Origin: an uncultured Paracoccaceae bacterium
Lineage (GTDB): Bacteria > Pseudomonadota > Alphaproteobacteria > Rhodobacterales > Rhodobacteraceae
DNA: 64,000 nt
Assembly: GCA_947497985.1 (NCBI GenBank)
Contig: CANMIX010000010.1
Span: 1-64,000, forward strand
Direction of reading: 5' to 3'
Shown: positions 1 through 8,503 of the stretch, in pieces
Layout: every line of letters begins with the position of its first letter
How positions within the stretch are numbered: the first letter of the stretch is position 1
Translations under genes and position numbers: made by a program
Notes under the pieces: generated by a model
Database searches by the model: none
Seen by the model: the letters and a program-made list of their open reading frames with translations, nothing else
What the model was told of the DNA's origin: nothing

Positions 1-73
1 TTGTAGCTCAGCTGGTTAGAGTACCGGCCTGTCACGCCGGGGGTCGCGGGTTCGAGCCCCGTCAACCGCGCCA
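1..73 (+). tRNA. tRNA-Asp (GTC), 5' end cut by the window
   Basis: Identical over its whole visible length to the complete tRNA-Asp at 130-206, but the first four bases (GCGG) lie outside the window. The anticodon loop reads CTGTCAC, giving anticodon GTC. The T-arm GGTTCGAGCCC and an encoded CCA end are present. It is the first of a tandem pair. Confidence 0.95.
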
Positions 74-129
74 CTTTCACCCTCCCTTGGGTCACAGGGA
101 CGTCCCGAAGGGGACAGAAAATATGATGC

Positions 130-206
130 GCGGTTGTAGCTCAGCTGGTTAGAGTACCGGCCTGTCACGCCGGGGGTCGCGGGTTCGAGCCCCGTCAACC
201 GCGCCA
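130..206 (+). tRNA. tRNA-Asp (GTC)
   Basis: A complete 77-nt cloverleaf with encoded CCA. The acceptor arms GCGGTTG and CAACCGC pair, the anticodon is GTC, and the D- and T-loops carry the canonical bases. It is the second of two identical copies separated by 56 bp, so both are probably cut from one precursor. A terminator follows at 218-248. Confidence 0.98.
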
Positions 207-217
207 CTTTTCTTTGC

Positions 218-248
218 AACGGTCCCGAAAGGCGGCCGTTTTTGTTTT
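218..248 (+). terminator. Rho-independent terminator of the tRNA-Asp pair
   Basis: The arms AACGG (218-222) and CCGTT (236-240) can extend inward through TCC/GG pairs. A T-rich run TTTTTGTTTT follows. It lies just after the second tRNA and before the thioesterase gene. Confidence 0.7.
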
Positions 249-335
249 ACTTCCCACGTGTAAGCCGTTGATAGTGTTAAGTCGCACGACGTGAAATATG
301 CAGCGTATCTGCATGTAAAGAATAGGAAGCTCGAC

Positions 336-728
336 ATGGCCGAAGTGGTCCAGCCCCCCGAAACACAACCCACCATCCGCGTAATCGCGATGCCAACCGA
401 CACGAACCCGGCAGGTGACATCTTTGGTGGCTGGCTGATGAGCCAGATGGACCTTGCCGCCGGAACCATCGCTGCGCGTTACTCCAAGGGGCGGGCATCG
501 ACCGTGTTTGTGGATGGAATTCAATTCCACAAACCGGTGTCCGTAGGCGACGAGGTTTCCTTGTATGCCGAGATGGAAAAGGTCGGCCGCACCTCGATGA
601 AGATCAAAGTTCGGGTTTGGAGCCGCGCGCGCCACCAAGAAGACAGCAAACCCGTGACCGAAGGCGTGTTCACCTTTGTTGCGTTGGATGAAAACGCGCG
701 TCCACGGCCCGTGAACGGCGAAGCCTAA
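336..728 (+). CDS. Acyl-CoA thioesterase, YciA-type hotdog fold
   Basis: A 130-residue protein that hydrolyses acyl-CoA thioesters in the cytoplasm. The hallmark segment is DTNPAGDIFGGWLMSQMD near residues 22-39: the Asn-Pro-x-Gly-x-x-Phe-Gly-Gly stretch of the YciA/BFIT hotdog family with its catalytic Asp. FHKPVSVGDEV follows in the second half of the fold. The start at 336 is chosen because AGGAAG lies 7 bases upstream; an in-frame ATG at 291 has no ribosome site and would add 15 residues that do not look like the family. It is a single hotdog domain, so it should work as an oligomer. The natural acyl chain cannot be read from the sequence. Confidence 0.88.
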   Translation: MAEVVQPPETQPTIRVIAMPTDTNPAGDIFGGWLMSQMDLAAGTIAARYSKGRASTVFVDGIQFHKPVSVGDEVSLYAEMEKVGRTSMKIKVRVWSRARHQEDSKPVTEGVFTFVALDENARPRPVNGEA

Positions 729-730
729 AC

Positions 731-759
731 AAAAAAGCCCCCACCGATGCAGCGGGGGC
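731..759 (-). terminator. Terminator of the M20 peptidase gene
   Basis: The stem GCCCCC (737-742) pairs with GGGGGC (754-759). The run AAAAAA at 731-736 becomes the U-tract for minus-strand transcripts. It sits between two convergent genes, so the hairpin may also help end the thioesterase transcript, although the plus-strand T-run is poor. Confidence 0.75.
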
Positions 760-785
760 TTGTCCAGGTAACCTGTGTCAGCGCG

Positions 786-2177
786 TTAACGCGATAGCGC
801 GTCCAGAATGCGGGCCCAACTGCGGATGCCTTTGTGGAAGCTTTTGACGTCGTATTTTTCATTGGGGGAGTGGATCGCGTCATCTTCATTGGCGAAGCCG
901 ACCAGCATCGAATCCAGGCCCAACACGGTTTTGAAATAGCCCACAACCGGAATGGAGCCGCCCATCCCGGCAAAGACCGCCTCACGCTCCCATTCATCTG
1001 ACAGCGCGCCGCGTGCTTTTTCAAACTCGGGGCGATCCAGGTTCATGACCGACGCGGGCGCGCCGTCCAAGTCGTTGTCCCAAATGACTTTTGCATCAAC
1101 GCTCAGCCGGTCTTCCACGTGTTTGCGGATCTTGTCGCGCAAGGCGGCAGGGTCCATGTCGCCCACCAGACGGCAGGTGATTTTGCAATGGGCCTCGGAT
1201 GGGATTACGGTTTTGGAGCCGGCGCCATTATAGCCGCCCCACAGACCGTTCACCTCAAGCGTTGGTCGTGCCCATTGCTGTTCGAGGGCGGAATAGTCCT
1301 TTTCTCCGTGGGCCTGTGTATATCCAACACCGCCGAGGTATTCCTGTTCGTCAAAGCCGCAGTTCTGCCATTGACGCAGCTGGTCTTCGGGAACTTCGTG
1401 CACTCCCTCATAGAAGCCTTCAACTGCCACTTTGCCGGTCTCGTCGTCATAGAAGGAGGCGACGATTTTCGACAATTCGCGCAGCGGGTTTAGGCCGGGG
1501 CCGCCGTAATGGCCCGAGTGCAAGTCGATCCGTGGGCCGACGATGGTGAATTCATCCTTCACCATGCCGCGCAGTTGCGATGAAATGGACGGCACGCCGC
1601 GCGCCACCATGGATGTATCACAGACAAGCGCCAGATCCGCCTGCAGCTCATCCGCGTGTTCTTTGAGGAAAGGCACCAGAGAGGGCGAACCTGACTCTTC
1701 TTCGCCCTCAAAGAAGAAGGTTATGCGGCAGGGCAGGGTGCCATGCACCGCAGCCCAGGCGCGGCAGGCCTCAACAAAGGTCATCAACTGCCCCTTGTCG
1801 TCGGACGACCCACGCCCCCGGATCACAGGACCGTGGGGCCCGTCTTGGATCTCTGGCTCAAACGGGGGCGTATCCCACAGATCAAGTGGGTCAACGGGTT
1901 GGACATCATAATGTCCATAAAACAGAACATGCGGCGTGCCTTCGGGCAAATCCGCGCCGATTTGACCGGTGACCATCGGATGGCCGGGCGTTGCGCGTTT
2001 CTCGGCGGCGATTCCGATAGATTTCAGATCCGTCACTAGCCAGTCCGCCGCACGATCCACCTCTGCCTTATAGGCCGGATCGGTTGAGATCGAGGGGATG
2101 CGCAGGAAGGTCATCAACCGTTCCATGGCGGCGTCCAGATCCGAGTCGATTTTCTCAAGCACTGGAGGTAAGGACAT
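786..2177 (-). CDS. M20 family metallopeptidase (dipeptidase)
   Basis: A 463-residue zinc dipeptidase/aminoacylase-type enzyme of the M20 family. Metal-binding and catalytic motifs are in order: GHYDVQP near residue 90, the bridging Asp in GSSDDKGQ near 125, the catalytic Glu pair in FEGEEESGS near 157, and a late HSPNEKY histidine. The dimerisation (lid) domain falls in the middle third, including DLHSGHYGG. AGGAG lies 7 bases before the ATG. There is no signal peptide, so it should be cytosolic and cleave short peptides taken up or recycled by the cell. It appears monocistronic and ends at the hairpin at 731-759. Substrate preference is not determinable from the sequence. Confidence 0.9.
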   Translation of the reverse strand: MSLPPVLEKIDSDLDAAMERLMTFLRIPSISTDPAYKAEVDRAADWLVTDLKSIGIAAEKRATPGHPMVTGQIGADLPEGTPHVLFYGHYDVQPVDPLDLWDTPPFEPEIQDGPHGPVIRGRGSSDDKGQLMTFVEACRAWAAVHGTLPCRITFFFEGEEESGSPSLVPFLKEHADELQADLALVCDTSMVARGVPSISSQLRGMVKDEFTIVGPRIDLHSGHYGGPGLNPLRELSKIVASFYDDETGKVAVEGFYEGVHEVPEDQLRQWQNCGFDEQEYLGGVGYTQAHGEKDYSALEQQWARPTLEVNGLWGGYNGAGSKTVIPSEAHCKITCRLVGDMDPAALRDKIRKHVEDRLSVDAKVIWDNDLDGAPASVMNLDRPEFEKARGALSDEWEREAVFAGMGGSIPVVGYFKTVLGLDSMLVGFANEDDAIHSPNEKYDVKSFHKGIRSWARILDALSR

Positions 2178-2504
2178 GGGAGTCTCCTAATGGTCGTTCT
2201 ATTTGGGGCGGACGCTATCAGCGGTGCAACGGGGACGCCAGCGCAGCTGTTACACTTGCCTATGTTTTGGGCAATTTCCGCGCTATCATTAAGATACGAC
2301 TAATTTGTCGGTTTTGAGACGTTTGACCGCAGTGCAGAATGCGCATGTTTGTTGCTGTATGTTCGTTGTGTGCTTATTTGACATGCATCAAGGCAGCGGA
2401 GCCTAGGGATTGTAAACCGTTTGCAGACTGATTACAGGCTGCAGATCGCCAAAATACAGGCGGATTGGTTGCCCCAAAGCCCGCAACTATGGATGGAGAC
2501 TATC
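2178..2504. other. Divergent intergenic region, M20 peptidase / hemA
   Basis: 327 bp between two divergent starts. It holds the FNR-type box at 2378-2391 and the ribosome site for hemA (GGAG at 2495-2498). A 31-codon open frame starting near 2339 crosses the FNR box; it has no ribosome site and I treat it as chance. I see no RNA gene or repeat here. Confidence 0.6.
2378..2391 (+). promoter_or_regulatory. FNR/FnrL-type binding site upstream of hemA
   Basis: The sequence TTGACatgcATCAA differs by one base from the palindromic FNR consensus TTGAT-N4-ATCAA. A -10-like TGTAAA lies at 2411-2416, which would put the box centre about 38-41 bases upstream of transcription start, the position used for class II activation. 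FnrL control of hemA is established in Rhodobacter. That it works the same way here is inference. Confidence 0.75.
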
Positions 2505-3728
2505 GTGGACTATACCGCGCAACTCGACGCTGCGATCGACCGCCTTCATGACGAAGGTCGGTACCGGACATTTATTGACATTGAACGCCGCAATGGTCAG
2601 TTCCCGCATGCGATGCGCACCCGTTCCGATGGATCTCAACAAGAAATCACTGTGTGGTGTGGCAACGACTACCTTGGCATGGGGCAGCATCCGGTTGTTC
2701 TGAAAGCCATGCACGAAGCGATTGATGCAACCGGCGCAGGGTCCGGCGGCACGCGCAACATTTCCGGCACCACGGTGTATCACAACGCACTTGAGGCCGA
2801 GCTGGCGGATCTGCACGGCAAGGAAGCGGCGCTGCTGTTTACCTCAGCCTATATTGCCAATGACGCGACGCTTTCCACGCTGCCAAAACTGTTTCCGGGG
2901 CTGATCATCTATTCAGACGCTTTGAACCACGCCTCGATGATCGAAGGGGTGCGCCGCAATGGCGGAGCCAAGCGTATCTTCCGCCACAATGATGTGGAAC
3001 ATTTACGGGAGCTGCTGGCGGCGGATGATCCCAAAACCCCAAAATTGATCGCCTTTGAATCCGTCTATTCCATGGATGGCGATTTTGGCCCGATCAAAGA
3101 GATCTGTGATCTGGCTGATGAATTTGGCGCGCTGACCTATATTGATGAAGTGCACGCCGTGGGTCTTTATGGCCCGCGTGGCGGCGGTGTTAGCGAGCGT
3201 GATAACCTCGCGCATCGGATTGACATCATCAACGGCACATTGGGCAAGGCCTATGGTGTCATGGGCGGCTATATTGCGGCCTCTGCCAAGATGTGCGACG
3301 CGGTACGCTCGTATGCACCGGGCTTTATCTTCACCACCTCCATCGCGCCAGCGATTGCGGCGGGTGCGGCGGCGTCGATTGCCTTCTTGAAAGAAGACCA
3401 GGCGTTGCGTGCTCAGCATCAGGATATGGCCAAAGTGCTGAAGCTGCGTCTCAAAGGTCTGGGGCTGCCGATTATCGACCATGGCTCGCATATCGTGCCG
3501 GTCATTGTTGGCAACCCAGTGCATACCAAAGTGCTGAGCGATCGTTTGCTGGAAGACTTTGGTATCTACGTGCAACCGATCAATTTCCCGACGGTTCCAC
3601 GGGGCACTGAACGCCTTCGGTTTACCCCATCCCCGGTGCATGGCTCTGGTGAAATTGACAAATTGGTTCATGCAATGGACGAGCTTTGGTCACATTGTGC
3701 GCTAAATCGCGCCGAACTTGCCGGATAG
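2505..3728 (+). CDS. hemA: 5-aminolevulinate synthase
   Basis: A 407-residue PLP enzyme that condenses glycine with succinyl-CoA to make 5-aminolevulinate, the first committed step of haem (and, where present, bacteriochlorophyll) synthesis by the C4 route. Visible landmarks are the N-terminal [24 protein letters not shown], the substrate-binding [13 protein letters not shown], the [10 protein letters not shown] segment with the cofactor-binding Asp, and the Schiff-base lysine in GTLGKAYG. The start is a GTG at 2505 with GGAG six bases upstream, giving the same length as Rhodobacter HemA. An ATG at 2493 overlaps that ribosome site and is unlikely. The FNR-type box upstream suggests oxygen-responsive expression. 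Confidence 0.96.
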   Translation: MDYTAQLDAAIDRLHDEGRYRTFIDIERRNGQFPHAMRTRSDGSQQEITVWCGNDYLGMGQHPVVLKAMHEAIDATGAGSGGTRNISGTTVYHNALEAELADLHGKEAALLFTSAYIANDATLSTLPKLFPGLIIYSDALNHASMIEGVRRNGGAKRIFRHNDVEHLRELLAADDPKTPKLIAFESVYSMDGDFGPIKEICDLADEFGALTYIDEVHAVGLYGPRGGGVSERDNLAHRIDIINGTLGKAYGVMGGYIAASAKMCDAVRSYAPGFIFTTSIAPAIAAGAAASIAFLKEDQALRAQHQDMAKVLKLRLKGLGLPIIDHGSHIVPVIVGNPVHTKVLSDRLLEDFGIYVQPINFPTVPRGTERLRFTPSPVHGSGEIDKLVHAMDELWSHCALNRAELAG

Positions 3729-3857
3729 CATACAGTTCAGTGTAAAAAACTTTAGAGTGTGTTATTCTAACCTCAACGAATGAGTGCGGCTGAGTCGGAA
3801 TATTGACTTTTGCCAAAACTCACATCGATTGCGGCAGGTTAAGATGGGACAGCAAGG

Positions 3858-5063
3858 ATGATTGGGCGCCTCACGCAGCGCAGGTCCAAGACGGGAGAGA
3901 CTGTGTCCGCTCCCAAGAGCTTTGACGATTTTGAGTTGAAGCTGGGTGATGTTATGCGCGGTGAACGGGCGACGATGGGCAAGTCCCTGTTGGACGTTCA
4001 ACGCGAGCTGCGGATCAAAGCCTCTTATATTGCTGCCATCGAAAATACGGATCCTTCTGTATTCGACACACCTGGGTTTATCGCGGGCTACGTGCGCTCT
4101 TATGCGCGTTACCTGAGCATGGATCCCGAAGTTGTTTTTGATAAATTCTGTGAAGAAAGCGGCTTTGAAGTTGCGCATGGCATGTCGGCCGACGCGTCCA
4201 GCCGTAAAACCAACAAAACTGCGGTGCAGGCTGGTGGCGGTCTGGGTGGGGATGCGTTTGTTTCTCCCAGCACACCTTTCGCACCGGCCACTGGCAGTTT
4301 CCTGAGCCAGATCGACCCACGCGCAGTTGGATCTTTGATCGTGTTGATGGGGCTTATTGGCGGCATTGGCTATGGCGCATTAGCGGTCTTGAAAGAGGTT
4401 CAACAAGTTCAGTTTGCCCCGGTAGAGCAGGTCCCGACAGTTCAGTCCGAATTGGATCCGTTACAGGGCGTACTGCTGGCCGATGCTGAGCAAGAGCAGG
4501 ATCCAACGGCGCAAGCCTTGGACCGGCTGTATCGCCCACCTGCGTTGGACGTGCCCGTTCTCGTCTCGCGCGATGCGCCGATTTCGACGTTGAACCCGAA
4601 CCAGTTTGGCAATTTTGTCACCCCGGATCGTCCGAGCATTTCTCTGGCTGATGCCAGCGTTGCTGCAGATCAACCGGATGCGGCCTTGGTGTCGTCGCCT
4701 CAGGTTGTTGCGGAGCTTGCGCCTCGTTTGACCATGGTGGCCATCCGCCCCTCGTGGGTTCAGGTCACGGCGGCAGATGGCAGTGTGATCTTTGAAGCCA
4801 TCATGGAAGCAGAGCAAACATTCAGCGTTCCACTGACGGAGAATGCGCCCCGCTTGCGCACAGGCGAAAGCAGCGCGATCTATTTCGCGACCAATACCGC
4901 ACAGTTTGGCCCTGTTGGCGGACGCGGTCAGGTGACCAAGAATGTTGAGCTGTCTGTTGGGTCTGTGGCCGAACAATTTGCCCAAGTCGACATTGCCGAA
5001 GCGCAGCACGAGGTTCTGGCCAAAGTTGTCGCTGAACTGCAGATCGCACCGGAGGCCGAGTAA
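3858..5063 (+). CDS. RodZ-like protein: HTH, membrane segment, DUF4115
   Basis: 401 residues if read from the ATG. The N-terminal helix-turn-helix (LGDVMRGERATMGKSLLDVQRELRI onward, about residues 28-95) has the RodZ arrangement with YIAAIE and GFIAGYVRSYARYL. One transmembrane helix lies near residues 155-177 (VGSLIVLMGLIGGIGYGALAVL), and a C-terminal DUF4115-like domain carries RPSWVQVTAADGSVIFE. RodZ anchors the MreB elongation machinery. An alternative GTG start at 3903 has a better ribosome site (GGGAG five bases away); the longer form is kept because the extra residues resemble relatives. It lies directly upstream of ispG, a common alphaproteobacterial order. It could act as a membrane-tethered regulator instead. 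Confidence 0.8.
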   Translation: MIGRLTQRRSKTGETVSAPKSFDDFELKLGDVMRGERATMGKSLLDVQRELRIKASYIAAIENTDPSVFDTPGFIAGYVRSYARYLSMDPEVVFDKFCEESGFEVAHGMSADASSRKTNKTAVQAGGGLGGDAFVSPSTPFAPATGSFLSQIDPRAVGSLIVLMGLIGGIGYGALAVLKEVQQVQFAPVEQVPTVQSELDPLQGVLLADAEQEQDPTAQALDRLYRPPALDVPVLVSRDAPISTLNPNQFGNFVTPDRPSISLADASVAADQPDAALVSSPQVVAELAPRLTMVAIRPSWVQVTAADGSVIFEAIMEAEQTFSVPLTENAPRLRTGESSAIYFATNTAQFGPVGGRGQVTKNVELSVGSVAEQFAQVDIAEAQHEVLAKVVAELQIAPEAE

Positions 5064-5150
5064 GCTTCACCGTTTTGTTGCCCTGCTATCATTGCAGGAT
5101 CCACCATTCATGCGTATCTAGGCAGCAGTGAATGCAAGTGGGAAACGACC

Positions 5151-6278
5151 ATGTCGATCAACCATATCCGTCCGTGGCGTAATATCGAACGCCGCAAAAG
5201 CCGTCAGATTATGGTCGGCAATGTGCCGGTTGGTGGCGATGCACCGATTTCAGTGCAAACTATGACCAATACGTTGACCACTGATGTTGCGGGCACCGTT
5301 GCGCAGATCCAGGCCGCCGCTGATGCAGGCGCCGATATTGTGCGCGTGTCTGTTCCGGATGAGGCGTCTTCCAAAGCGTTGAAAGAGATTGTCGCAGAAA
5401 GCCCGGTGCCGATCGTTGCCGATATCCATTTCCACTATAAACGCGGGATCGAAGCCGCCGAGGCCGGGGCCGCATGTCTGCGTATCAACCCCGGCAATAT
5501 TGGCGACAGCGCCCGTGTGGCCGAAGTTGTGCAGGCGGCCAAGGATCACAATTGTTCGATCCGGATTGGCGTGAACGCAGGCTCACTGGAAAAACATCTT
5601 CTGGAAAAATACGGCGAGCCTTGTCCTGATGCGATGGTTGAGTCCGGTTTGGAACATATCCGCATTCTGCAGGACCATGACTTTCACGAGTTTAAGATCA
5701 GCGTAAAGGCGTCTGATGTCTTTATGTCGGCTGCGGCCTATCAGATGCTGGCCGAGGCCACCGACGCGCCGATCCACCTTGGTATTACCGAGGCGGGTGG
5801 CTTGATGTCAGGTACGATCAAATCCGCGATCGGTTTGGGGCAATTGTTGTGGATGGGCATTGGCGACACTCTGCGCGTTAGCCTGTCGGCCGATCCGGTC
5901 GAGGAGGTCAAAGTTGGCTATGACATCCTGAAATCCCTTGGCCTGCGCCATCGCGGCGTCAATATCATTTCCTGCCCATCCTGCGCCCGTCAGGGGTTCA
6001 ACGTGATCAAAACGGTTGAGACCCTCGAAGAACGGCTGGCTCACATCAAAACTCCGATGAGCCTTTCGATCATCGGCTGCGTTGTTAACGGGCCGGGTGA
6101 GGCGCTGATGACGGATGTAGGGTTCACTGGTGGCGGCGCAGGTTCTGGCATGGTCTATCTGGCCGGGAAAGCCAGCCACAAGATGTCCAACGATGAGATG
6201 GTCAATCACATCGTCGAAGAAGTGGAAAAAAAAGCAGCAGCTCTGGATGCTGAGGCGGCGACACAAGCGGCTGAGTAA
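5151..6278 (+). CDS. ispG: 4-hydroxy-3-methylbut-2-en-1-yl diphosphate synthase (flavodoxin)
   Basis: A 375-residue [4Fe-4S] enzyme of the methylerythritol phosphate route to isoprenoids; it reductively opens the cyclic diphosphate MEcPP to HMBPP. The TIM-barrel half begins at about residue 10 ([16 protein letters not shown], then VQTMTNT). The cluster ligands are visible late in the protein: [11 protein letters not shown] supplies two cysteines and [10 protein letters not shown] the third, followed by the family's conserved Glu. The length is that of the short bacterial form without the plant/chlamydial insert. It is 87 bp downstream of the RodZ-like gene and ends at a strong terminator. Confidence 0.96.
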   Translation: MSINHIRPWRNIERRKSRQIMVGNVPVGGDAPISVQTMTNTLTTDVAGTVAQIQAAADAGADIVRVSVPDEASSKALKEIVAESPVPIVADIHFHYKRGIEAAEAGAACLRINPGNIGDSARVAEVVQAAKDHNCSIRIGVNAGSLEKHLLEKYGEPCPDAMVESGLEHIRILQDHDFHEFKISVKASDVFMSAAAYQMLAEATDAPIHLGITEAGGLMSGTIKSAIGLGQLLWMGIGDTLRVSLSADPVEEVKVGYDILKSLGLRHRGVNIISCPSCARQGFNVIKTVETLEERLAHIKTPMSLSIIGCVVNGPGEALMTDVGFTGGGAGSGMVYLAGKASHKMSNDEMVNHIVEEVEKKAAALDAEAATQAAE

Positions 6279-6304
6279 GCCTTATAAATCGTCACAAAAC
6301 GCAG

Positions 6305-6332
6305 AAGGCACCCCGATCAGGGTGCCTTTTTT
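6305..6332 (+). terminator. Terminator of ispG
   Basis: A perfect stem AAGGCACC (6305-6312) / GGTGCCTT (6321-6328) with loop CCCGATCA-like bases, followed by TTTTTT. It lies 26 bases after the ispG stop and before the convergent DsbA-family gene. Confidence 0.88.
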
Positions 6333-6358
6333 GTGTTTTAGAACACTAGCAAGCGCTC

Positions 6359-7135
6359 CTAACCGTTTTCGGCGCGCTGTTCTTCGATCATGGCTTTCAT
6401 CTGGTCAAAGGGCAGGTAGCCGCGGACCAGCTCATCACCCAGAATAAATGTCGGCGTGCCGCCGATGGACATATTACTGGCCAGCTGTCGGGTGCGTCGC
6501 AGTTCGCTGGTAACGTTCTCGGTGTTCATACCGGCAAGGATTTCTTGGGTGTTGTATCCAAAACTGTCCGAAAGACGCGCCAGGGTGACTTCATTGGGCT
6601 CACCAGGCATGTCGATCAATGCGTCGTGGATTGATTTATAGGCCTCGGGCCCTTCCACATGTTTTGCCGAAATTGCAAAACGCGACGCAACAACTGAGGA
6701 TTCGCCCAGGATTGGCAGCTCCTTGATAATCAGGCGAATATTGCCGTCTTCGGCCAACAGCTGTTCGACCTCGGGCTTTGCACGGCGGCAGAACCCACAC
6801 CGGTAGTCCATGAATTCAACCACGGTGATGTCACCGTCTGGATTGCCACCCACCCAAGAATAACCATCGTCCACCAGCGCCGCCAAATTATGCTGGACCA
6901 AAGCTTTGTCGCGCTCGGCTTCGGCAACCGCGTTGCGTTGCTCCAGAATGTCGATGGCTTCCAGGATCACTTGTGGGTTTTCCAGAAGGAACGCGCGGAC
7001 TTGTTCGCCAAATTCGGCTTGTTCGTCTGCGGTCATGGCTCCCAGATCAAGGGCCGCCGCGGGCAGGGTGAGGGCCAGTGCAGTTGCCGCGGAGGCGCTG
7101 AGCCGCTTTACTGTTTGAGCCAGAGTGGTCATCAT
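6359..7135 (-). CDS. Periplasmic DsbA-family thiol oxidoreductase (Com1/ScsC type)
   Basis: A 258-residue exported thioredoxin-fold protein. A signal peptide runs to about residue 28 (SASAATALALTLPAAALD). An N-terminal helical segment resembling the oligomerisation arm of Com1/ScsC proteins (FGEQVRAFLLENPQVILEAIDILEQR) comes next. The thioredoxin fold opens with ITVVEFMDYRCGFCRRAKPEV: the active site is CGFC near residue 117, and the cis-proline loop is GGTPTF near 230. It should form, reshuffle or reduce disulfides in the periplasm. Its ATG overlaps the stop of the upstream M48 gene by four bases (ATGA), so the two are translationally coupled. AAGGAAGA precedes the start. Confidence 0.88.
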   Translation of the reverse strand: MMTTLAQTVKRLSASAATALALTLPAAALDLGAMTADEQAEFGEQVRAFLLENPQVILEAIDILEQRNAVAEAERDKALVQHNLAALVDDGYSWVGGNPDGDITVVEFMDYRCGFCRRAKPEVEQLLAEDGNIRLIIKELPILGESSVVASRFAISAKHVEGPEAYKSIHDALIDMPGEPNEVTLARLSDSFGYNTQEILAGMNTENVTSELRRTRQLASNMSIGGTPTFILGDELVRGYLPFDQMKAMIEEQRAENG

Positions 7136-8481
7136 TTCTTCCTTTTTTCATACCGTTCTGCGGCGATCAGCACATCTTGTGCCCGTCGCCAGGCCGTAGA
7201 GCCCGTGGGGAGAAGGCCAGAGGCCCGTTTTGCATGAACGCCTGCATCGCCCAATCGTCCGCGCAGCGCATACCGCTCGGCGGTTACCAGCGAAGCCATA
7301 CCGTTTTGCCCGGTCTTTGCATAGGCTTGCGCCATGTCCCGCAAGAGCGCATTGTTGCGAAAGTCGATAGAGCGTGCCCGTTCGAGTGTTTTTAGGGCAG
7401 ACTTTGGTTGTCCGGCGGCCAATTGGGCCCGTCCCAGGCTGGCCAGAATCAGCGGGTCACGAGGCGCGTATTGCGCGGCGCGATTGTAGGTTGCCAGAGC
7501 CTGCGACCAGCGGCGGTTCTCCATCAGAAATTGCCCGCGCAGTTCATGATAGAACCCATCGTTTGGTCGCAGACGCAGGGCGCGATCAATTGAGGCGAGC
7601 GCCTTGTCCAATTTGTTATTGCGGTGATAGGCGACCGCCTCCCGCATATATCTCACGTCCTTATAGGGATCGCTTGCAGCACGGCGCATGGTCCATTTGG
7701 GGGCGCGCAGGAACGCCGATAGCTTGCCTTGGACCCGGTCCAGCCAATAGGCCGCCTGAGGATCAGATTTGCCGCGATCCCCGTAGGAGGCAACAAACGC
7801 GCGGGTGGCACGGATCCGATCGCGCGACAATGGGTGTGAGCGTGTGTAGGGATCCTGGTTCGCGGCGCTCAGCACTTCTTGTCCGGCAAACAATTGATGA
7901 ACATCCACCATGCCCTGAACCGGGATGCCAGCTTGATTTAGGATCGAGGCTGCGGTGCGGTCTGCTGCGCTTTCTTCGGCGCGGGTGTGGGACAGGAAAC
8001 TGCGTTCGGCCGAGCTGCGGGTGCCCAAGGCGATGCCCGCTGCCGCTTCTCCACCGCCGGCTGCGGCAGCCAACAGTGCAAGCGCCGTTCCCAAGCCCGC
8101 GGCAGTGCGCGCAGACCGCAAGTTTTCGAGCCGACGCGCCAGGTGGCCATTGGTGATATGGGCCGCCTCATGAGCGATAACCGCCTGCAACATTTCCGGC
8201 GATTTCACCTTTAGGATCAGCCCGTAATGTATGAAAATCGTTCGCTGATCGATAACAAAGGCGTTCAGCGTGGATTGGTTGACCACCAATATGCGCACCC
8301 GTTTGGGATTGAGGCCGGCCGCTGCCAAGACCGGTGCGGCCAGTTGGGTCAGCCCGTGTTCAACGTCGGCATCTCGCAACAAGCCAATCGATTGCGCATG
8401 CGCGGCAGTTGCCACCCACATGACAAAACCAAAAACCAAGGCTGGGATTGACGCCAGCCGGTATACGCGTTCAAAGACCAT
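7132..8481 (-). CDS. Periplasmic M48 metalloprotease with TPR repeats (BepA-like)
   Basis: 449 residues. A signal peptide covers roughly residues 1-30 (ending AAHAQS). A zinc peptidase domain follows with AVIAHEAAHITNGH, the HExxH site, and the third ligand region in RAEESAADRTAAS. The C-terminal half carries tetratricopeptide-like repeats (LDKALASIDRALRLRPNDGFYHELRGQ and NRAAQYAPRDPLILASLGRAQLA). This layout matches BepA/YfgC, which polices outer-membrane protein assembly. The start at 8481 is preferred over an in-frame start at 8541 because it gives a proper signal peptide and has AAGG nearby. It is coupled to the downstream DsbA-family gene and divergent from the aminotransferase, with only 22 bp between the starts. 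Confidence 0.86.
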   Translation of the reverse strand: MVFERVYRLASIPALVFGFVMWVATAAHAQSIGLLRDADVEHGLTQLAAPVLAAAGLNPKRVRILVVNQSTLNAFVIDQRTIFIHYGLILKVKSPEMLQAVIAHEAAHITNGHLARRLENLRSARTAAGLGTALALLAAAAGGGEAAAGIALGTRSSAERSFLSHTRAEESAADRTAASILNQAGIPVQGMVDVHQLFAGQEVLSAANQDPYTRSHPLSRDRIRATRAFVASYGDRGKSDPQAAYWLDRVQGKLSAFLRAPKWTMRRAASDPYKDVRYMREAVAYHRNNKLDKALASIDRALRLRPNDGFYHELRGQFLMENRRWSQALATYNRAAQYAPRDPLILASLGRAQLAAGQPKSALKTLERARSIDFRNNALLRDMAQAYAKTGQNGMASLVTAERYALRGRLGDAGVHAKRASGLLPTGSTAWRRAQDVLIAAERYEKRKK

Positions 8482-8503
8482 GACCGCACCTTGGGAGATC
8501 GGA

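Noticed and set aside
1-206. Tandem identical tRNA-Asp genes as a possible phage attachment site
   Set aside because: No integrase gene or displaced tRNA fragment is visible within the window, so duplication is the simpler explanation.
2339-2434. 31-codon frame in the hemA leader crossing the FNR box
   Set aside because: No ribosome site, and a promoter element sits inside it; it would be cut by the proposed transcription start.
3003-3671. 222-codon minus-strand frame inside hemA
   Set aside because: Fully antisense to ALA synthase, no domain, no ribosome site.
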